64,000 nt of DNA. Origin: Galbibacter sp038433465. GTDB taxonomy: Bacteria; Bacteroidota; Bacteroidia; Flavobacteriales; Flavobacteriaceae. Made by a program: the position numbers and the translations under genes. A model generated the notes under the pieces. That model was not told where the DNA came from and made no database searches. It worked only from the letters and a program-made list of their open reading frames with translations. Below, piece after piece: positions 25,604 through 35,800 of the stretch. Where the stretch lies: assembly GCF_038433465.1 (NCBI RefSeq), contig NZ_JAESVF010000001.1:496001-560000 (forward strand), given 5' to 3'. The stretch's first letter is position 1. Each line of letters starts with the position of its first letter.

Positions 25604-27169
25604 ATGTCCAAAAGCAAAATTGAAAACACAAAATCAATAGAAGAAACCCTTTGGCAAGCCTGCGATAAACTTCGAGGTTCTGTAGAGCCTTCAGAATATA
25701 AACACGTAGTATTAGGGTTAATTTTCTTGAAGTTTACTAGCGATAAATTCAAACAACGCAAAGAAGAGTTAATTGCTGAAGGCAAAGAAAAATATGTAGA
25801 AATGAAAGATTTCTACAATATGAAAAACGTCTTCTTTTTAGAAGAAGTTTCACGTTGGTCGTACATCAGTAAAAATGCAAAGCAAGACGATATTGCTATT
25901 AAAATTGATACGGCATTACACACCATTGAAAAAAACAACCCTTCATTAAAAGGCGCATTACCCGATAACTACTTTTCACGCCTTGGTTTAGACAAATCAA
26001 AATTAGCATCGCTTCTCGATAAAATAAACGAGATAGACACACTACAAAATGAAGGTCAAGATATTGTAGGGAGAGTTTACGAATATTTCTTAGCAAACTT
26101 TGCTTTAAAAGAAGGAAAAGGAAAAGGTGAATTTTACACTCCAAAAAGTATTGTTAACCTCATTGCAGAAATGATAGAACCCTATAAAGGGATTATTTAT
26201 GACCCTGCATGTGGTTCTGGTGGTATGTTTGTTCAAAGTATCAAGTTTATTGAAAGCCACCATGGAAATAAAAAAGAAGTTTCTATTTACGGACAAGAAT
26301 ACACCAATACAACATACAAATTGGCAAAAATGAATCTTGCTATTCGTGGAATAGCAGCTAATCTAGGCGATAAAGCAGCCGACACTTTTGCACAAGACCA
26401 ACATAAAGATTTAAAAGCTGATTTTATTATGGCTAATCCTCCATTCAATCAAAAAGACTGGAGAGGTGCAGATGAACTAATAGACGACCCTCGTTGGAAG
26501 GGATATGAGGTGCCGCCTAAGAGTAATGCCAACTATGGTTGGATTTTAAACATGACAAGTAAATTGTCCGAAAATGGTGTGGCAGGTTTCATTTTGGCAA
26601 ATGGAGCTTTATCTGGTGGTGGAGAAGAATATAAAATTCGAAGAAAGCTGATAGAAAACAACTTGATAGAAGCAATTGTAATTTTACCGCGTAATATGTT
26701 TTATACCACGGATATCAGCGTAACGCTTTGGATATTGAACAAAAATAAAACGGAAAGGAAGGTTGAATTACCCGATATAACCCGTAATTACCGAAACCGT
26801 GAGCAGGAAATTTTGTTTATGGATTTACGCCAAATAGGCGAACCGTTTGAGAAAAAGTACACTCAATTTTCTGAAAAGCATATTCAAGAAATAGCCAGTA
26901 CCTACCACCAATGGCAACAAAAAAATACCGATTATCAAGATGTTCCAGAATATTGCTACAGTGCCAGTTTAGAAGAAGTTGCTAAAAAAGACTTCTCTTT
27001 AGTACCAAGTAAATATATCGAGTTTATAAACCGTGATGAAAACATCGATTTCGATGAGAAAATGACTGCTCTTCAAACTGAGTTAAGTGACTTGCTACAA
27101 CAAGAAGCCGAAAGCAAAACCGAATTATTAAAGGTGTTTAAAGAATTAGGTTATGAGCTCAAATTATAA
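25604..27169 (+). CDS. hsdM: Type I restriction-modification system methyltransferase subunit HsdM
   Basis: A 521-aa N6-adenine methyltransferase subunit. The N-terminal HsdM helical domain begins ETLWQACDKLRGSVEPSEYK. The SAM-binding motif I is DPACGSGGMFVQS, and the catalytic motif IV is NPPFNQKDW. It is the first gene of an eight-gene operon and overlaps hsdS by 17 bp. Confidence 0.96.
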   Translation: MSKSKIENTKSIEETLWQACDKLRGSVEPSEYKHVVLGLIFLKFTSDKFKQRKEELIAEGKEKYVEMKDFYNMKNVFFLEEVSRWSYISKNAKQDDIAIKIDTALHTIEKNNPSLKGALPDNYFSRLGLDKSKLASLLDKINEIDTLQNEGQDIVGRVYEYFLANFALKEGKGKGEFYTPKSIVNLIAEMIEPYKGIIYDPACGSGGMFVQSIKFIESHHGNKKEVSIYGQEYTNTTYKLAKMNLAIRGIAANLGDKAADTFAQDQHKDLKADFIMANPPFNQKDWRGADELIDDPRWKGYEVPPKSNANYGWILNMTSKLSENGVAGFILANGALSGGGEEYKIRRKLIENNLIEAIVILPRNMFYTTDISVTLWILNKNKTERKVELPDITRNYRNREQEILFMDLRQIGEPFEKKYTQFSEKHIQEIASTYHQWQQKNTDYQDVPEYCYSASLEEVAKKDFSLVPSKYIEFINRDENIDFDEKMTALQTELSDLLQQEAESKTELLKVFKELGYELKL

Positions 27170-28424
27170 AAAACTTGGTGATTACATCCGGCCTTTAAAT
27201 GAACGTAATAGAGATTTACAAGTGAAAACGCTTCTGGGCGTAAGTATTCAAAAAATCTTAATGCCTTCTATAGCTAATACTGTGGGCACGAATATGAAAA
27301 CCTATAAGGTTATTAAAAAAAATCAGTTTGCTTACGGTCCCGTTACATCAAGAAATGGAGATAAAATTTCTATTGCATTGCTGCAAGAGTTTGATGAAGC
27401 AATCATTTCACAAGCATATACCGTTTTTGAAGTAATTGATATAAGTAAATTACACCCAGAATATTTAATGATGTGGTTTCGCAGACCCGAGTTTGACCGT
27501 TATGCTCGTTTTAAATCTCACGGCTCTGCAAGAGAAACCTTTGATTGGGATGAAATGTGCGAAGTAGAACTCCCTATCCCCTCGATAGAAAAACAACAAG
27601 AAATTGTAAACGAATACAACACTGTTACCAACCGCATTAAGCTCAACGAACAACTCAACCAAAAACTGGAAGAAACAGCACAAGCCTTGTATAAGCATTG
27701 GTTTGTGGATTTTGAGTTTCCTAATGAAGAAGGCAAACCTTATAAATCGTCTGGCGGTGAAATGGTCTTTAATGAAGAACTGGATAAGGAGATTCCTGTT
27801 GGGTGGGAATTTAGCTATTTAGGCAACTATTCAACTATTAAAGGAGGTAAAAGAATGCCTTCTGGCTCAAAATTAATCAAAGAACAAACTGATTCTGTTT
27901 ATATAAAAGTAGCTGATTTAGGCACATCAAAATATGTTCAACTTGATAATACCTTTGAATATGTTCCTTCTGAGGTTGCTCCAAAAATATCTAGATATAT
28001 CACTCACAAAGATGATGTAGTTATTTCTATTGTGGGAACAATTGGAGTGGTAAAAATTGTAGGTGAATCTCTAAATGGAGCAAACTTAACCGAAAATTGT
28101 ATGAAGATAACTAAACTAAAGAGAATTACATCTTCATACCTATATCATTACTTAGTCTCTAAAGAAGGTAAGGAAGAGATAAAAATAAGAAATGTTGGTG
28201 CTGTACAGGCTAAATTACCAATGTATAATTTAGAATCCTTTCCCATTGTCATACCGAAAGCGGAAATTATTAATGAATTTGAAAATAAAGTGATTAGTAT
28301 CGATAAAGTTTTAAATGAAAGAAATATAGAAAGCAAAACCCTCACCAAACTTCAATCCGTTTTGTTAAGTAAGATGAGTAAGGTTAAAGAGAGAACTCCA
28401 AAAGAAGTAAACAATGAAATATAA
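27153..28424 (+). CDS. hsdS: Type I restriction-modification specificity subunit HsdS
   Basis: A 423-aa protein with two target-recognition domains (about residues 1-150 and 205-360). Each is followed by a conserved helical spacer (QLNQKLEETAQALYKHWFVD and ESKTLTKLQSVLLSKM). The sequence specificity cannot be read from the sequence. Its 3' end overlaps the first TIR gene by 11 bp, so the TIR cassette is tied to the restriction operon. Confidence 0.94.
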   Translation: MSSNYKKLGDYIRPLNERNRDLQVKTLLGVSIQKILMPSIANTVGTNMKTYKVIKKNQFAYGPVTSRNGDKISIALLQEFDEAIISQAYTVFEVIDISKLHPEYLMMWFRRPEFDRYARFKSHGSARETFDWDEMCEVELPIPSIEKQQEIVNEYNTVTNRIKLNEQLNQKLEETAQALYKHWFVDFEFPNEEGKPYKSSGGEMVFNEELDKEIPVGWEFSYLGNYSTIKGGKRMPSGSKLIKEQTDSVYIKVADLGTSKYVQLDNTFEYVPSEVAPKISRYITHKDDVVISIVGTIGVVKIVGESLNGANLTENCMKITKLKRITSSYLYHYLVSKEGKEEIKIRNVGAVQAKLPMYNLESFPIVIPKAEIINEFENKVISIDKVLNERNIESKTLTKLQSVLLSKMSKVKERTPKEVNNEI

Positions 28425-29589
28425 ATATCAGCTCATAATACTGGGGTCAAACGTTCCTGAAAAGAAAATAGTGATTGACCAAGTAAAAGCGGAATTAAGG
28501 AATCTTAAATTGCCTGAAGAGTTTATCAAAGTCATTCCAGCATCATGTTTTGAAGCGGAATATAAAGGTAATCAACCTGCGTTTGCGCTTTATTTTGGGG
28601 ACACCAGTGGTGATTTTAAAGATTTAGGTGTTACTCAAAAACTCCTGAAAGATGGCACGATGATATTACCAATATATTATGACAACTTTAATAGTGATAT
28701 ACCCTGCATACTATCAAATCAAAACGCTACACAGTATAGTCATAGTGAAGTTCATAAAATAGCTAATGTAGTTTTAGAGTCATTTGAACTATTACGTGAT
28801 ACAAGAAAGGTGTTTATAAGTTATAGAAGAGCTGAATCTACAGATGTAGCCATACAATTATATGAAGCTTTAGAAGGTTATAATTTTGATGTGTTTCTCG
28901 ATACGCATTCAATTCAAAAAGGAGAACCTTTTCAAGATGAATTGTGGCATCGTATGACAGATTGCGATGTTATTGTACTTCTGAATACACCAGGATTTTT
29001 AGAAAGTCATTGGTGTAAAGAAGAGTTTGCAGAAGCGAGTGCAAAACAAATTGGGATTGTACAGCTAGTTTGGCCAAATCATCAAATTGAGGATATTGAT
29101 AAATCTTCATATATCAGTTATCCAATACAATTAAAAGATGATGATTTTGCAAGTAAAGAATTATTAGACAAGAAAAAACGATTAGTTCATTCAAAGGTAA
29201 AACTAGTTATTACTGAGGTTGAAGCTGTACGTGCAAGAAATTTGGCAGCAAGACAAGATAATTTAATTACTGAATTCAGAAATATTGCTGAAAAACATAA
29301 ACGAACTGTAACAGTTCAACCTGAAAAGATTTTAACTGAAGACTTGCCAAATGGTGAACACATTATATACATTCCAACTATTGGAATTCCTCAATCATCA
29401 AGCTGTCAATCTGCGGAAATTAAAAAGGAATTAATGGGTTATGATAATGTCTCTATACGTTTAATCTATGATGATTTGAGAATACGTGACAAATGGTTGA
29501 ATCATTTAGATTGGTTAAATGACAATTTTAAAAAGGACATAAAAACATTAAAAAAACGAGATTTTGAGTTATGGCTACAGAAAGCATAA
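28414..29589 (+). CDS. TIR-domain protein with extra N- and C-terminal domains (cassette gene 1)
   Basis: A 391-aa protein. A central TIR domain starts at residue 131 (RKVFISYRRAESTDVAIQLY) and contains the catalytic-type segment ESHWCKEEF with Glu204, the position used for NAD+ cleavage in active TIR enzymes. The N-terminal part (about 1-120; QLIILGSN, then FALYFGDTSGDF) and the C-terminal part (about 313-391; GEHIIYIPTIGIPQSSSCQS) look like alpha/beta domains that I cannot name. Neither has an obvious membrane segment. The gene overlaps hsdS by 11 bp and the SLOG gene by 19 bp. Inference: a sensor-plus-TIR enzyme that makes or consumes an NAD-derived signal. Confidence 0.78.
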   Translation: MKYKYQLIILGSNVPEKKIVIDQVKAELRNLKLPEEFIKVIPASCFEAEYKGNQPAFALYFGDTSGDFKDLGVTQKLLKDGTMILPIYYDNFNSDIPCILSNQNATQYSHSEVHKIANVVLESFELLRDTRKVFISYRRAESTDVAIQLYEALEGYNFDVFLDTHSIQKGEPFQDELWHRMTDCDVIVLLNTPGFLESHWCKEEFAEASAKQIGIVQLVWPNHQIEDIDKSSYISYPIQLKDDDFASKELLDKKKRLVHSKVKLVITEVEAVRARNLAARQDNLITEFRNIAEKHKRTVTVQPEKILTEDLPNGEHIIYIPTIGIPQSSSCQSAEIKKELMGYDNVSIRLIYDDLRIRDKWLNHLDWLNDNFKKDIKTLKKRDFELWLQKA

Positions 29590-30170
29590 GGAATATATTC
29601 TTATCTGCTAGTATTCCCCTGCCTAGTAGAGATGCAAAGTATATAGACACAGCAGACATTATTGCAATTCGTGATGCAGTAATCGCTTTAGCAACATTAG
29701 TATTACCACATCACAGAATAATATGGGGTGGTCATCCTTCGATAACCCCTTTGATTTATTATGTAATGCAAAAAATGGATATGAACATCCAGGAACATGT
29801 AACAATATATCAATCAAAACTTTTTGAAAAGTTTTTCCCTAAGGATAATAACAGATTCAACAATATAATATTAACTGATATTATTGATAATGACAGAGAT
29901 AAATCGCTACTTCATATGCGAAATAGAATGTTAGGTGAGTTTGAGTTTTCAGCAGCAGTTTTTATCGGCGGAATGGACGGGATTGAAATTGAGTATAATA
30001 TGTTCAAAGAATTTCACCCAGCTGCAATATTACTTCCAATTGCTAGCACAGGTGCTGCAACCAAAATAGTATATGATAATTTATTCCCAGAAGACCTTAA
30101 AAACTTAAGATTCGAAAAGGATTACGGGTATATGTCTTTGTTTCAAAAATTTCTAATGGATAAAATTTAA
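29571..30170 (+). CDS. Stand-alone SLOG-like protein (cassette gene 2)
   Basis: A 199-aa protein with features of the SLOG/LOG Rossmann-like superfamily, which binds nucleotide-derived ligands (in Thoeris ThsA it senses cyclic ADP-ribose isomers). Seen here: NIFLSASIP at the start, IIWGGHPSITPLI (residues 50-62), FIGGMDGIEIEYNMF (131-145, the GGxxGxxxE loop) and the glycine-containing PIASTGAATKIV (156-167). No effector domain such as SIR2 is fused. The start at 29571 lies inside gene 1 (19-bp overlap). The superfamily assignment rests on motif pattern and is not verified by search. Confidence 0.62.
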   Translation: MATESIRNIFLSASIPLPSRDAKYIDTADIIAIRDAVIALATLVLPHHRIIWGGHPSITPLIYYVMQKMDMNIQEHVTIYQSKLFEKFFPKDNNRFNNIILTDIIDNDRDKSLLHMRNRMLGEFEFSAAVFIGGMDGIEIEYNMFKEFHPAAILLPIASTGAATKIVYDNLFPEDLKNLRFEKDYGYMSLFQKFLMDKI

Positions 30171-30174
30171 AAGT

Positions 30175-30861
30175 ATGGCAAGAAAAGTATTCGTTTCATA
30201 TAAATATTCTGACTCATTAGTACAAGATTTAGGTATATATCAAGATTCTTTTTTGGGTAAATTAAAAATAACTACAACTGCAAGACATTATGTAGATGAA
30301 ATTTCAGAGCATTTGATAGGTGATGACCATATTTATAAAGGCGAAAATGATGATGAAAGTATGGAGAATTTGGCAGACTCTTCTATCAGTTCAAGATTAG
30401 GAGACAAGATTTTTGATAGTAGTGTCACTATAGTTTTGATTTCTAAAGGGATGAAGGAACCATTTACCTCTGAGAGAGACCAGTGGATACCTTGGGAAGT
30501 TTCATATTCTTTAAAAAAGCAGACAAGATCAGATAGGTCAAGTAGTACTAATGGTGTTATAGCTGTTATACTTCCAGATGAAAACGGAAGTTATGAATAC
30601 TATATAACACGTGATGGTGAATGTAATTGCAGGTCGTTAAACACTCCTATTCTGTTTCAAATAATACGCGATAATATGTTTAATGTTAAAGAACCCGACA
30701 GAAGAGTTTGCAATAATAGTTGGGTTTACTCTGGAGACAGCTCCTATATTCAATCTGTTAAGTGGTCTGATTTTATAGCAAATCCTACAAAATATATTGA
30801 CAAGGCAATAGAGTTACGCGATAAGAAGGATGATTTTAACATTGTAAAAACTATTAAATAA
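30175..30861 (+). CDS. ThsB-like (DUF1863) TIR protein (cassette gene 3)
   Basis: A 228-aa protein. It starts directly with the domain (ARKVFVSYKYSDSLVQDL) and shows the long insertion and later segment DSSVTIVLISKGMKEPF and WIPWEVSYSL typical of the DUF1863/ThsB TIR-like family. Glu108 in WIPWEVSY is at the place of the catalytic Glu. Thoeris ThsB proteins sense infection and make a signal molecule. No membrane segment. It starts 4 bp after the SLOG gene. Confidence 0.78.
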   Translation: MARKVFVSYKYSDSLVQDLGIYQDSFLGKLKITTTARHYVDEISEHLIGDDHIYKGENDDESMENLADSSISSRLGDKIFDSSVTIVLISKGMKEPFTSERDQWIPWEVSYSLKKQTRSDRSSSTNGVIAVILPDENGSYEYYITRDGECNCRSLNTPILFQIIRDNMFNVKEPDRRVCNNSWVYSGDSSYIQSVKWSDFIANPTKYIDKAIELRDKKDDFNIVKTIK

Positions 30862-30864
30862 TCT

Positions 30865-31449
30865 ATGAGTTTTATAACCGAATCCGAACTTAGAAACCAA
30901 AGAAGGTCATCAAAATCCTACTATATGACCTTAAATGAAAGCCTAAACAGTTTTAAAGGAGAAAGTAGTCTTTTTAAAACTAAAATTTTCCTTTCTCATA
31001 AACACGATGAAAGAGAGTATTTGGAAGGGGCTATTTCATTTTTAAAATCTTATGGTGTAGACGTTTATGTTGATTGGTTAGATGATGGAATGCCTAAAAC
31101 AACATCAAGAAGGACCGCAGATAGAATAAAACAAAAAATTAAGGATAATCATAAATTTATTCTTTTAGCAACGGAGGGGGCAATAAGCTCTAAATGGTGT
31201 AATTGGGAGTTAGGTTTAGGAGATGCAGCAAAGTATATTAACCACATTGCAATTTTACCAATTAAAAAAGATTATTCAGATTTTTCGGGTAGTGAGTATT
31301 TAGAAATATATCCTTACATCTACAACGTTGATTATTATCAATATTTCAAAGGAAATTATAGGACAGAAGGAACATACGTTGTATTTCCATCGATTAATGG
31401 CAATGATAAAGTTGTGCCTATTAGTGAATGGTTGAATAATAAAAATTAA
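30865..31449 (+). CDS. Short TIR-domain protein (cassette gene 4)
   Basis: A 194-aa protein. An N-terminal stretch of about 35 residues precedes a TIR domain (TKIFLSHKHDEREYLEGAIS) with VDVYVDWLDDGMPK and the catalytic-type segment SSKWCNWELGLGDA (Glu115). The tail beyond about residue 135 is short. It starts 3 bp after gene 3 and ends 6 bp before the AlbA-type gene. It is the third predicted TIR enzyme in the cassette and belongs to a different TIR subfamily from genes 1 and 3. Confidence 0.8.
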   Translation: MSFITESELRNQRRSSKSYYMTLNESLNSFKGESSLFKTKIFLSHKHDEREYLEGAISFLKSYGVDVYVDWLDDGMPKTTSRRTADRIKQKIKDNHKFILLATEGAISSKWCNWELGLGDAAKYINHIAILPIKKDYSDFSGSEYLEIYPYIYNVDYYQYFKGNYRTEGTYVVFPSINGNDKVVPISEWLNNKN

Positions 31450-31455
31450 GCAGTT

Positions 31456-32805
31456 ATGACAGAAACCAACCGCATAGAATACAAAGCACAACTCACCAAA
31501 GATTTAGATTTGGAAAAAGAAGTGGTAGCCTTTTTAAACTACCACGAGGGCGGTTTGGTATATATCGGTATCGATAAAAACGGCAACACACTTGGTGTAG
31601 CAGACCTGGATGCCGATATGCTTAAAATAAAAGACCGCATTAAAAACAACATTGCTCCTTCGGCTATGGGCTTATTTGATGTGGTGGCAGAAGAAAAAGA
31701 AGGTCAGCCTATCATTAAAATCATTGTGGCCAGCGGTAGCGAAAAACCCTATTTCAAGAAAAAATACGGAATGACCGAAAAAGGCTGTTACTTACGTATT
31801 GGCACAGCGGCAGAGCCTATGCCTCAAAAAATGATTGAGGAATTGTTTGCTTCTCGTACCCGTAATTCTATCGGTAAAATAAAGGCTAACAGACAAGACC
31901 TTAGTTTTGCGCAACTGCGTATTTATTACGAAGAAAAACGCAAACCACTCAACCAACAATTCAAAAAGAATTTAGAGCTGCTTACCCCACAGGGAGATAT
32001 TAATTATGCAGGGTATTTGTTGGCAGATGAAAATAACGTATCGGTAAAAGTAGCCAAATATAAAGGCACTACCCGTGCAGACTTAGCCGAAAGCAATGAA
32101 TACGGTTATGGTTCACTGATTAAAGCTACCAAAAGCGTACTCAATAAAATAGAACTGGAAAACCGTACCCTTACCCAAATTACCAGTAAGGAGCGTTTAG
32201 AAAAACAGCTTTGGAATGGTATTGCTTTACGTGAAGCTATTATCAATGCTTTTGTGCATAACGACTATACCCGAGAAATAGCTCCCAAGTTTGAAATATT
32301 CCAGGACCGTATAGAAATTACTTCGGTTGGTGCTTTACCTGAAGGCTTGAGCGAATCTGAGTTTTTTGAAGGTTATTCCGTTCCCAGAAACAAAGAATTA
32401 ATGCGGGTTTTTAAGGATGTGGATTTAGTAGAACAATTAGGTTCAGGCATACCAAGAATACTGGAAACCTATGGTAAAGAATGCTTTCAGTTCTCTGCTA
32501 ATTTCCTGCGTATGGTCTTTCCATCGGCAGAACCAGTCAATAAAGAAGAAGATAAAGAATCTACCAAGGAAGGGTTGGCAGATAGGTTGGTAGATAGGTT
32601 GGTAGATGGGTTGGCAGAAAGTCAACAAAAAATTATCCAATTAATACTGAATAACCCTAAAATTAGTAAAAGGGAAATGGCAGAAAGTATTGGTATAAGT
32701 ACCACTGCAATAGACAATAACATTAAAACCCTAAAAGAGAAAGATATAATAGAGCGTGTAGGAAGTGACCGTACAGGGTATTGGAAAATAATTACCAAGG
32801 AATGA
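31456..32805 (+). CDS. Schlafen/AlbA_2-domain ATP-binding protein of the RM locus
   Basis: A 449-aa protein with an AlbA_2 (Schlafen-type) nucleic-acid-binding domain at the start (NRIEYKAQLTKDL, FLNYHEGGLVYIGIDKNG) and an HATPase_c_4-type module (GIALREAIINAFVHNDY, LVEQLGSGIPRILETYG). A linker with repeated RLVDRLVDGL units (about 378-388) leads to a C-terminal winged helix (KISKREMAESIGISTTAID). Such genes are found inside Type I RM loci in Bacteroidota; their role is unsettled, perhaps regulatory or toxin-like. It overlaps hsdR by 4 bp. Confidence 0.85.
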   Translation: MTETNRIEYKAQLTKDLDLEKEVVAFLNYHEGGLVYIGIDKNGNTLGVADLDADMLKIKDRIKNNIAPSAMGLFDVVAEEKEGQPIIKIIVASGSEKPYFKKKYGMTEKGCYLRIGTAAEPMPQKMIEELFASRTRNSIGKIKANRQDLSFAQLRIYYEEKRKPLNQQFKKNLELLTPQGDINYAGYLLADENNVSVKVAKYKGTTRADLAESNEYGYGSLIKATKSVLNKIELENRTLTQITSKERLEKQLWNGIALREAIINAFVHNDYTREIAPKFEIFQDRIEITSVGALPEGLSESEFFEGYSVPRNKELMRVFKDVDLVEQLGSGIPRILETYGKECFQFSANFLRMVFPSAEPVNKEEDKESTKEGLADRLVDRLVDGLAESQQKIIQLILNNPKISKREMAESIGISTTAIDNNIKTLKEKDIIERVGSDRTGYWKIITKE

Positions 32806-35800
32806 AATTTACAGAAGCCAAATTAGAAGAAGTATTTACACAGTTATTAGGTAATGAGGGTTATCCGCATTGTTTGGGTAATAGTATAAATCGTGCTCCT
32901 GAAGATGTACTTATAGAGGACGATTTAATCGATTTTCTATTAACACAATACAAAAAGGAAGGGCTTACCCTTACGGAAGCAAAATCTATTGTATTGCAAC
33001 TTAAAAACCTACCTGCTTCTGACCTTTATGAAACCAACAAAAAAATAATCCAATGGCTATCCGATGGTTTTAGCTTTAAACGAGATGATAGAAACCAAAA
33101 AGATATCTGGATTTATTTAATCGACTATACAAACAAAGAAAATAACACGTATAAGTTTGTTAACCAACTTGAAATAATAGGTACAGAAAAACGTATCCCA
33201 GATGGAATAATTTACATTAATGGAATTCCCGTTGTTGTATTTGAATTTAAAACATCCATTCAAGAAAACTGTACCATTAATGATGCGTATGTTCAATTAA
33301 CTACTCGATACAAAAGAGATATTCCTGCACTATTTAAATACAATGCTTTTTGTGTAATTAGTGATGGCGTGAACAATAAAGCAGGATCGTTTTTTGCTCC
33401 TTACGAATTTTTCTATGCCTGGCGAAGAATTTCTGGAACTGCTAAAGATGTAGATGGTATAGATAGCATGTACACCCTTATCCAAGGAATGTTTAATCAA
33501 GATAGATTGAACGATATAATTCAAAACTTTATTTATATCCCAGACACGTCCAAAAAAGACGAAAAAATAGTGTGTCGTTATCCGCAATACTACGCCGTAA
33601 ATGCTTTATATGAAAACATTAAAAAAGCACAAAAGCCTAATGGAGATGGTAAAGGTGGAACCTACTTTGGCGCAACTGGAAGTGGTAAAAGCTATACAAT
33701 GCTATACCTAACAAGAGTATTGATGAAGAGTAAAGCTTTTGAAAGCCCTACCATTATTCTAATTACAGATCGAACCGATTTAGATGATCAACTTTCAGGA
33801 CAGTTTACCAATGCAAAAACATTTATTGGCGATAATACTATTACAAGTGTTGAATGCAGAGCAGAATTAAGATCCCTTTTACAAGGTCGTGCCAGTGGAG
33901 GAGTATTTTTAACTACCATTCATAAGTTTACAGAAGATGTTGAGCTGTTGTCTGAGCGTACCAATGTAATTTGTATTTCAGATGAAGCGCACCGAAGTCA
34001 AACCAACCTAGACCAAAAAGTACGCATAACCGAAGCAGGGGTAAAAAAATCGTATGGTTTTGCCAAGTATTTACACGACTCTTTACCAAATGCTACTTAT
34101 GTTGGTTTTACAGGTACGCCTGTAGATGCTACTTTAGATGTGTTTGGAAATGTAGTTGATGCTTACACCATGACGGAATCTGTAATAGATGAAATTACGG
34201 TACGTATTGTTTATGAAGGTAGAGCTGCTAAAATTGCCTTACAAAATACGGAATTAGAAAAAATTGAAAAGTATTATGAAGAAGCTGCTGAAGCTGGCGC
34301 AAATGAATACCAAATAGAAGAAAGCAAAAAGCAATCTGCAAACATGAATGCCATACTTGGCGATCCAAATAGATTAAAAGAATTGGCTGCTGACTTCATA
34401 GAACATTACGAAAATAGAGTTTCAGAAGGAGCATCAGTAAAAGGAAAAGCAATGTTTGTAAGCAGTTCTCGTAACATTGCCTATGAATTTTATAAAAACG
34501 TTATTGAACTAAGACCAGAATGGAATGAAGTGAAAATCGCAGAAGATGGCGCTGTTTTAACGGATAAGGATAAGAAAGAAATAAAACCCATGGAGCGCAT
34601 CAAAATGATAATGACGCGTGGAAAAGACGACCCAAAAGAGCTCTACGATTTATTGGGTACCAAAGAATACCGTAAAGAATTGGATAGGCAATTTAAAAAC
34701 GAAAAATCCAATTTTAAAATTGCCATCGTTGTAGATATGTGGTTGACTGGTTTTGACGTTCCTTTTCTAGATACAATTTACATAGACAAACCCATACAGC
34801 AACATAATTTAATACAAACAATTTCTCGTGTTAACCGTAAGTTTAAAGGAAAAAATAAAGGTTTAGTTGTCGATTATATTGGCATTAAAAAACAAATGAA
34901 CCTTGCGCTTAAAAAGTATTCTGAAAACGAAAATGATAATTTTGAAGATATTCAACAGTCGCTAGTTGTTGTTCGAAATCATTTAGACTTACTGGCTAAA
35001 CTATTACACAAATTTGATAACTCAAAATATTTCAATGGTAGCGCACTAGATCAATTGAATACACTGAATATGGCAGCAGAGTATGTTCAGCTGACTAAGG
35101 AGTTAGAAACCCGATATATGGGCTTGGTAAAACGCTTAAAAGCTGCGTATGATATATGTGCAGGAAGTGAAGAATTGACGCAAGAAGAAAGAGATTACAC
35201 ACATTTCTACCTAGCAGTACGCTCAATTGTATTTAAACTAACCAAAGGCGATGCGCCTGATACAGCACAAATGAATGCTAAGGTAAGGGAAATGATTAAA
35301 AATGCGCTACAGAGTGATGGTATAGATGAAATATTTAAAATGGGGGATGGTTCTGAAAAAGAACAAGACATATTTGATGAAGATTATTTATCCAAAATTG
35401 ATAAAATAAAACTACCTAACACAAAGATTAAGCTATTACAACAATTATTAGCGAAGGCTATTGGTGAAATGAAAAAAGTCAATAAAGTTAAGGGGGTTGA
35501 CTTTAGTAGAAAAATGGAATCCTTAGTTCAAAAATACAATCAACGTGATGAAAATGACGTCCTCAGAAGTGAGGTGTACGAAGAAATGGCAGATCAATTA
35601 ACGGACTTAATTTGGGATGTTTATAAAGAATTCAAAGCAGGGGATAATTTGGGAATTGATTTTGAAGAAAAAGCATTTTACGATATTTTAAAAGAGCTTT
35701 GCGTAAAATATGATTTCTCATACCCTGAAGATAAATTAATCGAACTAGCTCGTGCTGTAAAAGGTTTGGTTGATGGTCAAGCTAAGTTTCCAGATTGGAA

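Noticed and set aside
30865..31449. Conventional Thoeris (ThsA plus ThsB) call
   Set aside because: A ThsB-like gene is present, but there is no ThsA with SIR2-SLOG or TM-macro architecture. The SLOG-like protein is separate and too short.
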